Positions 13,701-28,700 of a stretch of 64,000 nt of DNA are shown here, piece after piece. The position numbers and the translations under genes were made by a program. The notes beneath the pieces were generated by a model. It was not told the DNA's origin, did not search any database, and saw nothing but the letters and a program-made list of their open reading frames with translations. Position 1 is the stretch's first letter. The number at the start of each line of letters is the position of its first letter. The DNA comes from Himantopus leucocephalus (lineage: Eukaryota; Chordata; Aves; Charadriiformes; Recurvirostridae): contig RSEF01000005.1 of NCBI GenBank assembly GCA_003993805.1, positions 38,030,360-38,094,359 on the forward strand. Direction: 5' to 3'.

Positions 13701-16700
13701 GTCATCTCCCCCCATGCAGGGCTAACACAGCAGACCACGACTGTACACTGATGCTATCAGCTGTTCTGTAAGCTCAGGCCACTGTGGTATCCGCAGTGGT
13801 TTTAACAGTTATAAATCCTAATAAACCATACAGATGTCAATGTGATTCTAAGTGACGAAATTCTTCATAACACAACTCCTAATATGTGTTGTTTTTTGAA
13901 GCAAGTATAGCAAGGGATATGTTTCTCTTTCACAAACACAGAGCTGGAGATACTACTAATGGTACTAAAAACTACAACTGTTTATACTGATTTAAAATGC
14001 ATATAAATCAGGTGTTGATCTCCATTACATTTAGCCGTTTTCTTAAACTTACATATTTTCAGCAAAGAAGAAGTCTGCCTTATTCTGCATCTCCTTCATA
14101 ATCTCTCTTTTCCAATTTGAAGAGTTAATCAGCATGTGTTTGCGGCCCAGCACAAGCAATCGGGCATTCTCTTTTGCCAGGCAGTTGACAGCATCGAATA
14201 GCTGCAGAAAACAAAGCAAAACCAAAGATTTTCTTAGCTGTAAAAACAGACTTGACAGGAAACACTTTCATATTTGTGTCTCAGCTAGTGGTACTTCCAG
14301 CATGCCCTCATTTCCCACAGTTCTTAACTGCAATAAGAAGTAAGTAGATAACTAATTTAACTCCCTAATGACAAAGAAAAAAAACAACAACCAATTCATT
14401 GTAGGATGCTGCTCTCAAACACACAGAAAATACATTGCTATTATAAACCTTTCCCAGCTCTTGCAGCTTGATTGACATGAATGAACTCAGGAAGAGCTGT
14501 ATGGAGATTTCAGAAATTCAGAGTCAGCTGAGGGAACTGAATCACATTGGGATTTAAGTAATACCTACTTTTGGAAATGATTCAGCACTGAAGCCTTTGT
14601 TGGTATTAGAGGACTGAGCCCTAAACCATACTGCTTTTCCAGCCCCACCTATTGTCGAAACTAGAGAACTACATGTGATGTGGGCTGCCCTGCGGGGAAG
14701 AACCAAGCCGCGGTAAAAGGAAATCTGTGACCTCAGGATTAAGGGTTTATGAAAGCCGCATCCAGACTAGCCTCCCACTTATGAACCAACATCCTGAGGT
14801 GGTAAATTCACTGCTACGCCAGCTTCTCTTCAGAGGGACTTTTCGCCACGTCTCTTAGGGCTGTGCCCATTCAGCAATACACGCTTCTCAGGACCGGCAC
14901 TTGCGCCTGCGGCTTTCCCTCCCCGCTTCACCCAGACAGAGCTGACGGAGCGCAAAGGTTCTGACTTTCAGCATCCACGTTATTACCGTGGACTGCTCAC
15001 AAAGCAATGGCATTTCCATTCTGCCCGGAAAGGGAGAAGAACTGTTTCTTGAGACTGAAGCATCACGTTTGAAGGCCGAGGACAGTATGCTCAGCCTCCA
15101 GGGAAAGCTGTTTCCCCATTTTTACCTTCATTTGCTGCCGCTACTTGTCAATATACAACCTCCTGATTTTTCTCTAACCCCTCCTCCTGCCTTTCTAGCT
15201 AATTCCCTCTTCCCTGTTACCTCTTCTCCCTGCAATACCTCCAATTGCTTTTCTCCTTCTCTTGCTCTTCCCTCTCCTTTCCCTCCTATTTGTGATCCTT
15301 ATTATTATTTGGTATCATTATCTTTTGTTTCAGGGGCTAGAAAGAATTTTTCTTCTAACTCTTGGGTACAACTTTACAATGCATTTAGTGTGATCTACCT
15401 GCAAGCAGCAGTGGAAAGAGGTGGTCCCACTCAATCCTCTCTCTGGCTGCACATTCCCACTACTTCTATTGCGTCAGATCGAACAATGTCACAACTACCC
15501 ACGAGCTCACTGATCCAAAAAAAGAAATATTTTTTGCAGGGTTGAGCTTGCAGCCACACAACTCATAGACCAGAGTCAAAGACTGATGGGAACACGTTGC
15601 TGGAGGTGGTGAGGACAGGAAGCATGGGACTGCCCCTCTCAGCAAAGGACCCGCAAATGGATCAATTAAGTGTGCCATAAATCTGGATCTGAGAGAGGAG
15701 GCCAGAAGATTTTCTACATTAATTATAAGCTGCTGTTACCAACATTGACTCTGAGGGACTGAAGGCTCTGTTTTCATGGAGCCATAGGGGCTTGGCGCTA
15801 ATGCAAAGCACTAGAACCTAACAGTACCTATAGGAATTGACTTCCTGCTTCCAGGAGGTCATGCTGGACATCGGCTATTTCTCTACATGTATACAATCTA
15901 CTTTTCCCTGGTTAAAACAAACAGGACTTAATGTGAACAGGAAAAGGCCAAATGCAGTAATTTCTGCCTATAAAATGGCAGGTAAAAATAAAAATGGCAT
16001 TCTCTCCATTGCATGCCCTGAATTTTTGGAGATACAGTTCAGAATTCTTACTGCAACACAGAATTGAAAAATACAAACAAAATCCATTTTTATGTTATTG
16101 GAAGGCTTTCAAAGTAACTATATTAAGTAATGACATATCTTCTCATATATGTCACATAATTTATTTGATTATTAAATTATGAGGTTATTAAAAATTGAAA
16201 ATCTGAAGTTCTGTTTTTCAATATTGACATTTCTTTTTGGAATGTCTCATCTGGGCAGTAAAAACTGGCTCATCAATTTTACTTGATTACATTCACTTTT
16301 ATTTTCCAATTCTCATGCATTGGCCCAGTCCTATGAATAGTTGGATACAAATACCAAAGGAGAATTAAATTTGTTACACTGAGTTCATTAAACTTAGTAA
16401 AAGTTAGGAATGTGTCTACTACATTCATACACATTTTCATGTAGAGAAGTCAACAGTGAAGAAATATCAACCATGAGTAACTTAAGCAACCCCTTAGAAA
16501 TTCCAAATGAAAATACTTTCTCTTCTTGCCTAATGTTTTGATACGTTAAGGGAAGGTTAGTCGTGGAAAAAAATGTTCAAAAATTTTTCAAGTAACACCC
16601 CAGAAACTGATTCCACAAAGTCTAAAACAAAAAAACTTGACAGCAAGAGCATCCTGATGGGACAACAGAAGAAACAACTCCTAAAAGCAGACTACGAGTC

Positions 16701-19700
16701 AAAAAGAGTCTCAGGAACATAGCTGCACTAGTGGTGCTGCAAGTCAATAAAGAATTGCCAGTATTTGAACTGCTGGAGTTTACCCCCAATAAAAAAAGGA
16801 AACACCTTTTAATTACATTTGTGGTTCAACACAAAGGCAGCTGGATTTCCAGATACAGATTGGTCAATTGGGGCTATTCCCACACTTGCAAAAAACTCCA
16901 CTGGCTTGGATCCAGTTCCCCTAAGTCTTTCTTTGTGAAGGTTACAACTAGTGGCACTTTGTACCTGTTAGTCATACGGACTTTCTTCTCCTACGTATTA
17001 TTAGCATATAAGGTTCTCTAGTATGAAGTGCTTCTGGGAAAAAAATGAGGGGTTGGTATAAATTAGCTGCAGTTTTGCAATGGAAAAACTCAAAACAGGC
17101 TGAAATCATAATAAAATTAATGGGAATCACGATTAAAAATTTAGAAACTCCTGCTTGCATAACAGCACACTGTCCCTCCTCTACTTACCACAAAGATTAA
17201 CCTTTACTGACACAACTAAACCAAAAAAAAATAGAAATTATTTTTGCTTTGACAAGATAATAATAATCATAATTTTGTGCTGCACACTCCCTTGCCTGAT
17301 GCAACTTTACTAAAGAGCGTTTTATCTCATTTTAGGGGTGGTCTACAGGGAGTCACAGAACTTATGTGGGGGGTTTCCTAAGTGTGTCTACTCCCACGCC
17401 TGGCTGCTTCTCAAGAAAGGAAGACGTGAGACACACAGTAACACTTGTTTTAGTCATAGAGGAAACTGAACATAATACTGTTCACAAAAAGCACTAGTGA
17501 TCTCTCACTTTAAAAAACACAAGTATTTTATTAATGTAGTATTTCCAAAAGTTATCTAAAAATTGTTGTTATCTGCCAATACAAAATGCAAATATGCTAT
17601 ATGCAACAAGCTCTATGTAGATGCACCCTTTGAATGTTCCCACATTATTTAGGCAGCAAACATCAGATGCTCAGTTGGACAATCTGTTCAAAAGGCAATC
17701 TGTGGAAAACATTAATAAATATACAACACGCGCATTCCCTTGCTATTCCTTCTCTTGGGAATGAGGATTACAAAATTAGTGAAAGAATGACCTTTTTTTA
17801 ATATTAGTATCTTTCAAATTTGGACAGCAGAGCATATAAAAACACGTTTTCTCTGAAAACAGGAATTACAAGATACCATTTTGCAGAGAGGGGCAATAAG
17901 CATGGTTAGACTGGTTGTTTCAATTCACAGGGCAAGATGTGGCTGTGGTTGAATAGTAAGAAGTTGTGAATCGCTGCTGTTCTGCACAAATCACTGGCCA
18001 CACAACAAGGCACTAGAAGTACTACTGGATTATATAGATAACTATCACTGCATTCAGTCTTATTTTCTTTTCCTCTGATGGGGCACATCATGTTTCTTTC
18101 TGAACTACATAGACGTTTTAATCAACTGTTTGTCAAGATCACTAGATCCTTCCCCAAGAAACTCATGCTCATAAGCACCTGCTGAATATGTTCTGCTTGC
18201 AATCCCTTTCATAATTTATCAGTTACATTTAAATGACACCTGTACTGTCCCAGTCTTTGTTTAATTAGGTCTTTCTCAAGATTCTCTTAAACCTTAACAT
18301 TTTACTTACAATGCAAACAATTTTGTGTTCACAGCACTTCAGCAAATGACTCTGATGGAGCCAGGGTGCAGCCACAAAGAAGTATGAAACTACACACAGA
18401 TCAAGGGAAGAGTTAAGACCAGCTGTTCACAAATGTATCAAATACCTCCCAGCACAGTTCTTCTAAGCGCACTGCTAATAATTTTTTCTACGATTTTTTA
18501 AAAGTAATTTTTAAAAGTCCATCATTAAATAGATGTATGTATCCAGTGTGCATGTTTTGCTTTAATTTCTGCACCCTAATCTGTGAATCAGTGAAAAACT
18601 AGCACACTTGTACAATACTTGGCTGAGTGTATACATTTATCTTTCCTTGGGACAGTCCCAGACATACGAGCTATTTCCCCACACGTAACTGAGTTCTTTT
18701 TTGTTTCTGCAGCAATGCCATTTCATGGAATTTCCCTTCCGCCACCAAGCTCCTGCCCTCATATCACAATGTACCTTTTTTTTTTTTTTTTTTGTGCTGA
18801 TATAATCTATTTGTTGGGCCATGTTGTCAACCAGATCAGACACCAGGGCAAGAACTTCTGGATCAGAGGAGCTGGAGTGAAAAGAGGTGGGGGAGGCAGA
18901 GCAGTAGGACAGAGAATGCATACTCCACAGGATCATGCTGATGTTGAACTCCTCATACCATGTAACAACAGCCTGAGCTTTGCAAATATGAAATAAAGCA
19001 ACTGAAAATGCTGTAACTGGTAGTTTTACATTTTAAAAATCAGCAAGTTATAATTTAAAAGAACCACTTTTCAGGAAAGAATAAATATTAACAGTTTCCT
19101 ATCAGAAGGTAACTTTCCTATACAAATTCCTGGAAATAGTTTTGCAGTGACCCACATCCACAGATCTGCAGAATTTCATGGAGATCAAACATAGCAGTCA
19201 AGCTGGGAGAGCAGGGAATCCTTGTCACACTGCAAGATTAATCCTCATTCTTTAAATTTCACAACAGCCATACGAAATAAATGCATAATTACATCTCCAT
19301 TTTACACAAGTGCAGAATGAAGCACAAGGAAGACAGCTTAATTACTCTGCCTCATACAAGGAACTATGAGCAGAGCAGGATACAGATTTCCTAAGGCTTC
19401 ACTGCCACTCACCCGTTGTGATCACACTGTGCCACGTGTCCCAGTTTCAAAGGTTAGCTTGTTGCAGGAGAACGTTCCTCCTTGGACACTACCGGTGGTT
19501 TCCCACTTGTCAGATGGGAAACCCCTAAACACTGCTGCCCGGAGGCACACCATTCAGTCATTCAGCAAAAAGTGCCTCACCTGTATACAGGTACAGCACG
19601 AAGAAGTCATCATGCCAAAAGAGTGTAAGTTGGTGTTAATAAATCATGTTTGCCATTTTCTAAACATTCAGTTTCACTAACTGCCATTTAAAAGCAAAAC

Positions 19701-22700
19701 ACACCTACAATCTGCTAATAACCTGCTAATAACAGCAACAAACTGCTCTATTATTGTTTTTTTTCACCTGTTGTTAGTGTGGCCTCCCACCCAACACTGT
19801 AGCTGTGCAACTGCAGAGGAAACCCCAACACTGACCGCAGTTACAGAGCTGCCCTAAGTACACTGTCAGGTGGGGCTGCACATGACCATTCTCTCCAGAG
19901 GTTCGCAAGGAATCAGTTCCCACCATCACCACATTTACTTGACTTACAGTTTCATCATTTTTAGTTCCCTTTTTACATATTGTAGACAAAGAAGCTCAAA
20001 AACCCCGTATGTTTTAGTACCACATGCAGGAGAGAGAGACATGATGGGAAGTGGGAGGTTTTTCCCACGGCACAGGCGGTTACCCAGGGAAGGCAAGGGT
20101 GCTGCTTGCGAGAAGGGCTGGACTTTTTCACTGAGCCTGGGAATTTCAATAAAGCAGATTCGATACCATTATCACAGCACCAAACACAATGCAAGCTGTT
20201 TCTTATACTTGCTACGTTATTACTGATGACACAGTGTGAATTAGTTGCAAAGTCCTCTTTACTCAAATGCAGAGGCAGCATACGCATTTCTTGATCCCCT
20301 ACAGATTACCCACCCCTGACTAGCAAGGGGGTAGCTACTTAGAAGGGGAAGCAGTAACGGATGATTAAGTAACAGTCTCTAAGCTTAATCCTCCTGGTTT
20401 ACTTTATGCTCTTGAGACAGCCAAGAGCTAACTACTGGGAATTATTCTTTACGACACGGGGGATCTGCAATACTGCAGCAACGATATTGTGGGGAGTATT
20501 TGTATCCTGTGCTACAGTAGGTTTATTTAGATTGCTGCAACACATGCATCATCATGCAAAACTCTACCACTGGCAGCACTTCACACATCAATGACAGCAA
20601 TCACACAATGTTTAACATGTTTTAACCTGTCCACATTGACTCCACACCTAGCATTGACTTTTCCTCTCTTGACGCATTCACTACAGATATGTCTTAACTC
20701 CCTATCACAATTCATTAAAATTTGCAGTTCATTTTTAGATGGCAGCTGTTGCTCTTGACTTCACAGTCAACTCTATTAATCAAAGGCAGATTATTGACTG
20801 AGCAGGAAAACTAAGCCACAGAAGCAAAGATACCCAAGCTGATTTAATATAGATTGAGGATGGTATGGTAACCTCCGTTTGCTCAGATGAGGTGATGCCT
20901 AAATACATCTCTGCTGCTTGCAGAGTAAGTTTGTATTCAGAGGCATCCTGAGGATGCTTTTGCAGCCAGGTCCACGCTGACTGTGTACTAAGACACGCGG
21001 TGTCCCTGCACAGTCCAGTGTTCCCACTGACTGGAGGACTTGGCTCAAGTGCAGCACTGGATGAATGTAGACATATTACTTCCAGGTCAAAATTGACTAC
21101 AAGGATACCCCATGAACTGCATCCAAGCTAATGAGCCCTCTTGAATCCTGGATGGTGGGGAGCGTAAAGCAGAGTAACCGTAAACAAATTCAGCTCAGGT
21201 ACCAAAGCAATAGCATAGTTTATATTTTCCTGCATTCATGGTACCCTGGCTATTATGCCAGTAATGGAAATATCTTTAATTACAACTCTACTCGATTTCA
21301 GTTGAAGGTGGAACCTGCTCAAAATAATCTCTGAAACATTTCTGAATGTAGAAGTAATGTGCGTAATTAGACTCTGACATTATGTTCTACTATATTATAA
21401 ACGACAGGTAAAATTTCCAATTTCAAACAAGCTTGAAGAGCCACCCCTGTTTTTTATTCTACTGACCAGCTCAGAGAACAGAACAATATGAACTAAACCT
21501 GTGTAAATTAACTTTAGGTTTGGAAAGACTGTTACGAATGCATGCTGTGATTTTCCAAGAGCCAGCAATGTGCCCTTGTGGCCAAGAAGGCCAATGGTAT
21601 CCTGGGGTGCATGAAAAAGATTGTGGCCAGCAGGTCAAGGGAGGTCATCCTCCCCCTCTGCTCTGCCCTGGTGAAGCCACATCTGGAGTACTGCATCCAG
21701 TTCTGGGCTTCCCACTTCAGGAAAGACAGGGAACTACTGGAGAGAGTCCAGCAGAGGGTTACAAAGATGATCAAGAGACTAGAGCACCTCTCTTATGAGG
21801 AAAGGCTGAGAGACATGGGTCTGTTTANNNNNNNNNNNNNNNNNNNNNNNNNNNNNNNNNNNNNNNNNNNNNNNNNNNNNNNNNNNNNNNNNNNNNNNNN
21901 NNNNNNNNNNNNNNNNNNNNNNNNNNNAGGTGAACCTGCTTTGGCAGGGGGGTTGGACTAGATGATATCCGAAGGTCCCTTCCAACCCCTACCATTCTGT
22001 GAATTTCTCCTATGCAACATGAAGATAGGGATAGGTCCCTGTCCTTTCCAGGAGAGAGGCATGAAATAGATATTGAAATAGATATTTTCTGATATATAAT
22101 GTAATTACAGCCATGTCCTGCTCTGTCTTATTCCCAAAAGGCATGACAAGTAGTGATTTGATGAATAGTGAAGCAGTATTTCCTAGGAGAATTAACAGAA
22201 TCAAGGCGGGATGCATGCAGGGACTGAAGAAATATATACACAACTCGCTACACAGACTTTAAATTGTATGTATGACATGAAGGATGGGGAAGCAGGAGCG
22301 GGATCATCAGGTGGAGGAGACACTAGCTTTTTGGAGTCTGGCTTTTCAGAATGAATTGTCACTTTTAAAAGATCTCAACCACTTCGTCAGACCTTACACT
22401 TGACAAATCTTTTAGTGTGATCGTTTTTGCTCACACTTTTTGAATGTCACTCCTTTTCAATGGTAGCATTTTCATCATCACTATCTTTAGATGAATAAAG
22501 GTCAACCATAAATAAAAGAAAGAAAAACAGGTAGTGACAATAGTTAGCATAGCATGTTATTAAATGAACAATGCCAAGAACTCCGGAAATGATGGCTAAA
22601 GAAGAGATAGGCAGTTGGGGAATCACTGAATTTTATAGTATAAATTGCAAAAGAGAAAAACAGGCAATTTTTTCTGACTCTTACAACAATTCAAGAAATA

Positions 22701-25700
22701 CATGGACAAACATTCTTCAGTTGCATAACGGCATTTTTGGAAGTTGAATTTTGTAAGTCACGACAGTGCCAGTCAAGTTTCTCAATCCAAAAGTTTTATT
22801 AAGCAGCTACAATACCATTTTCTTTCCCAATCACTTAGAAAAAAATGTAGCGTTGGTTTAAACATGCAAGCAGTCCCTTTGACGTTGCCTCAGCAATTAT
22901 GAAGGAGGCACAAAGATGGAAGAGAAAGGGTGAATCTGAAATCCAAAGCAGCATTTTGATAAGGCAGCAACTGGGAAATGTTCAATCCACAATTAACTAT
23001 AGCCCAGTTCCAGCAGCTCTAAGTTTTGTATTTTAATTATGAACTGGCAGTAAAATGTTTCCTTTCATGAATTTGAATTTTCTGAATGTCCTCCTTTCTT
23101 GAGTCATGTAAAAGGGCAAAGATAGTTCTCTTTTTCTGATCTTCTCTGAGATATTTTTTCTAAGTAGCTGATACCATTGTATACTTTTATCTCTCCTCTT
23201 ACTCATCTTCTTTCTTGCAACAAAGAATAAATACCAAGATCTTGATGATACATATGGGACATCTTACATGGAGGTTTTTTTATCCAGATCTCTCCTGAGC
23301 ACTTACTGTTTTGTACCAAAACCTGGAGATTTGCAAAGTATTAAAAGGAGTTATCAGTATCAACCCTCCACACCAAGGAGATGAGCTAGGTGATTCTATC
23401 TATCCGTGATTCTACAAGAGTAGGAAAATACGTATGTAAAAGCTGAAAGGACATGAAGTGTTACTTGTGCATTTCCACATATCAATACTATCCTTTGTTC
23501 TCATCCTTGAATTCTTTCTGCCTGCACTGCTGTTTCTTCAACAGTATTTTCTTACTGATCACTACACATTGCTTCATTGCACCAAGTACTCTGTATCTTT
23601 ATTTTTGTGAGGAAGCAAGTAACATAAAAATGAAAGGCTATGAGGTTTTACTTATTTTTGTATAGGCTTCAGAAGTGAAACTTTACCTATCAGAGCCACT
23701 GACTGTAAATGTAGTAATAGTTCCAGCTGAAGTCACAGCTTCAGGGGTCTGCCATCTTTCACTGTAAATCCAATCTTTGCCATCACATCGGTACTCTTGC
23801 ATTTCTACTATTGTTGTAGCAGCGGTATACAACGACTTACGGCCATAAGAGAGTTTCTCATTTCTCATTTTAGAAAGAATGTAAGAAGCTAGCTATTAGA
23901 AAGGAACAGTTGTGAACTAAATGTAGGTGTGCCAGTCTTAAGATTTTTACAGCGTGGGTCAGAAGTTATATTTACGTAGAGAAAATGCACAATGTGAACA
24001 GGATCTCTGGGTGGTGGTGGTGGTGATGGGGTGTTACGAAAATGAAAGCACAAGCTTGACTGATCCTTTCCATAGATAGGAAATAACTTGGTGCAGGACT
24101 GAAATCGGCTTTGTAAGACTGAAACCGACAGTTTAAAATATTTTAGCTCTCACCACTGTCCTATGCAGATGTCTGCACAGCGTCACTAACCTAGTCTGAT
24201 GTGAAGTGTTTTCCCCCTCTCCCATCTGTGGTTCAAAAAGTCCCAGACGGTACTTTTATTCTTTGAGGAAAGCTGCTGCAGCAGCTGGGGAGATCACTGT
24301 TACAGACGGCACAGGCATAATGCTGTTATAGGCACATTAAACCTATGCTTCTGCAGCAACAGCCTATGTTTTAATAACCTTGATAGTTCTAAAAAAACTT
24401 TAAAATAAAGACTATTTCTATGCACACAGGTCAACAGGCTTATCGTCCACGTAGAATGATACAATGACCAAGGAAACCCATCAGTAAATTGATTGCTTGC
24501 AGGCGAAAAAAATAATGGGACTACAATGTGCAGCAAACATTAGTAACACAATTTTCACACTGCTTTTCTTCTGTTTCTCGGTACTATTTTCCAGTTGCCT
24601 GCTACAGATTACTATTCAGAGATAAAGGGGTTACCTTGAAAAACAATTGTTCCAATAAGAACAATTTTGCAGTTCTTAACACAAATAAATACATTAACAA
24701 ACACTACTCAAGCAAGTGATGATTTCTCTTTGAAGGCCACAAAGATGAAAAATTTGTTATATATGAAAGAAAACATATAAAATGTTCTTCTTCAACAGGA
24801 CAAAAATCAGCAGAAGCAAACCAAAACACCAAGGTCTGACATGGAGGAGCAGCTGTGTGGTCAGTCAGGCCCACCCACCCCGGGTAGACCATGCACCAAG
24901 GCTTTCAGCAAGGAGGGATGAAGGAAGGAATCTGTTTAACCCTGATAAGAGCATAACTGGTATTTACTAGGCTGGAGAAAACTTCGGGGACTTTCATACA
25001 GACCAGTACACCTTGCACTGCCAGTCCCATGAGGCAGAGGTTCAACTGTCTCATTTAGATCAAGGCTGCACGCCCCGGTAAGTAACATACCGTTCCTGCA
25101 AAACCAGCAAAAATGTGATGCAGAGTGTATCACAAATGAATGTAAACTATGGGTCAGCATTATTTTTCTTAACACAGTCATTAACTTTAACCGTACATCA
25201 CTGCAGACTCATGTCATTTTACTACTAGTAACACTGCAGGCAGTATCTATGCCTGGAGATCCTAGGCGGTGAAGGTCTGAAAGCCCCCCCTAATAGCTAC
25301 AATCCACAAGATCTAATTTACTTCAATGCTTTTAATATAAATTTATTGATAACAGCCTGCAATACTCAATAGCTGGACACTGGGCAGACCACTGTCTAAA
25401 CTGTTTTTCTTGAACTCAGGAGATGAGATACAGCAATTTGATGAACAGATAATATTGTCAGCTCCTACAAATTAATTATGGATGATATTTGGCATTTGTC
25501 TGAAAGCTCCACCTCCTGGGAACAACTGGTTATATGAAAATCTTTGTCTAGTTAGTCATTTTTTACCCCTGGAGTGAAGAGAAATAAGCTTGAGAATATG
25601 AAAATATGACCACCAGAACGGCTCAAACAGAAGCCAGATAAGAACCACCCACTCCCTATTTCATAAAAGGATCTATCTTTTTTCAGCAAATACTGGTTTG

Positions 25701-28700
25701 GGGACTCAGCATTACAGTTTCCACGTATCTGTATAAGACTATACAAGCCAGCACATTTGAGGAATTTTATTGCATCTTTCCCTCCTTTGTCCATTGCCAT
25801 GGAAAGAACGCAGATACCCACCTAACAACCCCTGGAGCACCCAGGACCCAACAGCAGTGCTCAAGTGCGAGAGAGAGCTATAGTTTCAGAAGTATTTTGT
25901 TTACCAAATTTATCACATAGCTAAGGCTTAAAGCTCTGTGTCATATTACTGGTTATGTTAGCTAGACTGGCAGAGTGAACGGGCTTGTGGAAATGAGAGT
26001 GAGTGGGATGAGAAAAAAGAAATCCCTAACCTATAGCATTCGTATTTCTGAAAGTCCATTTGGGGATGCCCATTCAATGGAAAGTTAGAGCTTTTCACTC
26101 TGCAAGGCATGAAAGTATGAAGATACATACATATCAATGAGAAGTGAAAATGTCAAAAGCCTCCAATTCTTTTATTTAAGCCACTTCCTTTAACTATTGA
26201 GACTTAAGACCGCCATACATAAATGGATTTAAACAGTACAGTGCAATGTTTTACAGGGATACCATGTAAATGACTTCAGATGCTGAAAGCAGCGTAGTGA
26301 CATTACCGTTAGACAAGCCCAGGATAACTACTCCTAATAAGGAGCAGGGTAAGTCAACATCATTAAGACTGACTGGTTCCACTCTACGACTACCTGCTTG
26401 ACTACTTCAGTTAATTTACTCAAATGTGTGGCAACTTAGGGCTGTGGTGGAAGAAAATTCCAATCAATCAATCAATCAATCAGTCAATCAATCAATCAGG
26501 TAGTAGTATAGGTAGTATTCAAGGAATATCTATCTTCTACTGTGCTTTACTCAAACACATACTGAATGTAGAAGCTCAAATTCCAATGAACCACAGCTCT
26601 AACAAGCACCTGCATCAGACTTCTACTTTTTTTTCCCAGTGTGTAGTGTAAGCACTACCTAGTTTACCCAAATATCACACAAATAGGAAACAATCAAGGA
26701 AAGAAGGCATCAGCAAGATTGATCTTCCCACACTGGTAGACCATGTAAGTGAGGAACAACTCCACAGAACCAGTGGAACTGAACTGGCTTTTAACTTCTG
26801 TTAGAGAGCTTATGGCACACAATGTACACAGCTTGCTCATGGAACTGTGTCAACATGACTCCTTAAAAGCTCAAGACTCAAAAAGATTCAAAATATTAGA
26901 TGAAATATTACTGCAAACTCACTGTTTCCTTTTTGGCAATCATAGAAGTGAGCAGGTAAGAGGATGAATGCTGGACAATGATGAGAACAGACATAAGCAT
27001 CACTAGTATTTCCTGATTTATGTAAAAGGTAAGTTGGCATCGTCGATATGACAGAAGCACAGGTCCAGTTTTAACAGTCACTACAGGAAACATTGTGCAA
27101 GGATAGGACAATGCAGCAGCTGGAAATAGTAGAAATTATTTGGAAAAATTAAGACAGAATTATCAGTTAATACTTCATAAAATTGGTTGGAAAATAGCGT
27201 ATATTATATTTACATAATTTTGACAACCTGTTTAGCTTCTGACTCACCTGACTCATTATAACATCAATGCATGTTTCCAGCTATAAATGTGAAAAGAACT
27301 ATTCGGATCATTAAAGAATTGACTGGTGAATAATCAGGAAGAAATCGCATCACAAGCTAGTATCTTTGGGTGGAAAGGAAAAACCAGTAGATACTTGTAA
27401 AGATTAGTATGAAATATGTAAATGATTTGAAATAGAGAATTTCTCAAGAAGAGGAAGGTTTCCTAACAATAAGCCAGGGCAGTAAGTACAATGCCAGAAC
27501 TTAAGCATTCAAAGTGATTTAAAATGTAATTTTTTGGGATCATATTTAGGAAATAATATTTACAGAACAGAGAATATGAACGTTTATTTGATGGAGATGC
27601 ACATAAAAAGGGGAACAAATGATGCTTTATAAGGTTATTTCTTCATCTAATGTTTTTTAATGACTAATTTTTAAGATGTTGAGGTAGGCATCTTTCTTGG
27701 AGGATGAGGAGTGAAGACTTCTATTGCATAACAGTTAACACCATGGCTACTAGTAAGTAAACACATATAAACAGTTTTAAATTTTCAGTTCATTCTTGAT
27801 CATTTAGAAAAATACAAGCCAGAAGATCTAAAAAGTTGTAAAATCATGTAAGCAACGGGGGATATCAGCTTAAAAAGCAAATAAGAAGGGTTTAAAGAGT
27901 TTCCGTAAGTACCAAGGAAAGTTCTCTTGCTTTACACACAGAGATAGGGCTGACCTTACACAGAAGACTGATCTCCACAGCAGTAAGCCATTAAACTGCT
28001 ACAGTAGCATGATGTGCATATGAGGTGACCCAGCAGACATGAGGCTCCTTTTTGGGAGATCCTGCAACTCAGGACCTCCTCTGCAGTATATTTCAGCTTG
28101 GTTCATGTTGCTATGACTTTTCTGCTAGAAGCAGTCCCCAAAATCCCTGTATTTCCCAGAGTTCATTCTATATGACAGAGGAAGAACCCATGTCGATTAG
28201 CATTGCCTGTGTTAGAAATCAGCCCGTAGGTTGATTTTTTTCCTGAAAATGTGAAGAACAGCAGCAGCAAAAGTAGCCATAGCCTTCTTACTATTTTCTT
28301 GGTACTGGTATTCTTACTACATCACTCCTGTTCCTCACANTCCCAGCGTGTATGTTAATAGCTTAATTACGCTTTGTATGGAGAGATCAGGTCTGGTTAT
28401 AACCATTAATGGACACGCTTGCGAGGCTTCTAGGCATTTCACATTTTCTGTTATTCCAGACCATGCTTTGATTGCATTGGTGGTGGGGAGTTAGATAAAT
28501 GGTGCCAAATCCTGCTCCTGCTATCTCTATTGCTATGTTATAATTTAATCACAGCAGAGGCACTCCACACATCATCCAAGGGAGACTGCAATGGATTGCT
28601 GCAGTGGCACACACAAACTCCCAAACCTTTCTGAGGTGCAATAAATTTTCACTTTTATTTAAAATCTTACATTCATCCCATCTCTTACACTTATATAAGG

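Noticed and set aside
14988..15545. 185-codon ORF in PRORP intron 4
   Set aside because: Pyrimidine-rich low-complexity translation (Pro/Ser/Leu) with no splice-site framing and no family resemblance.
21520..21961. ORFs resembling coding sequence near 21.6-21.9 kb
   Set aside because: This is CR1 LINE sequence (and the gap), not a host gene.
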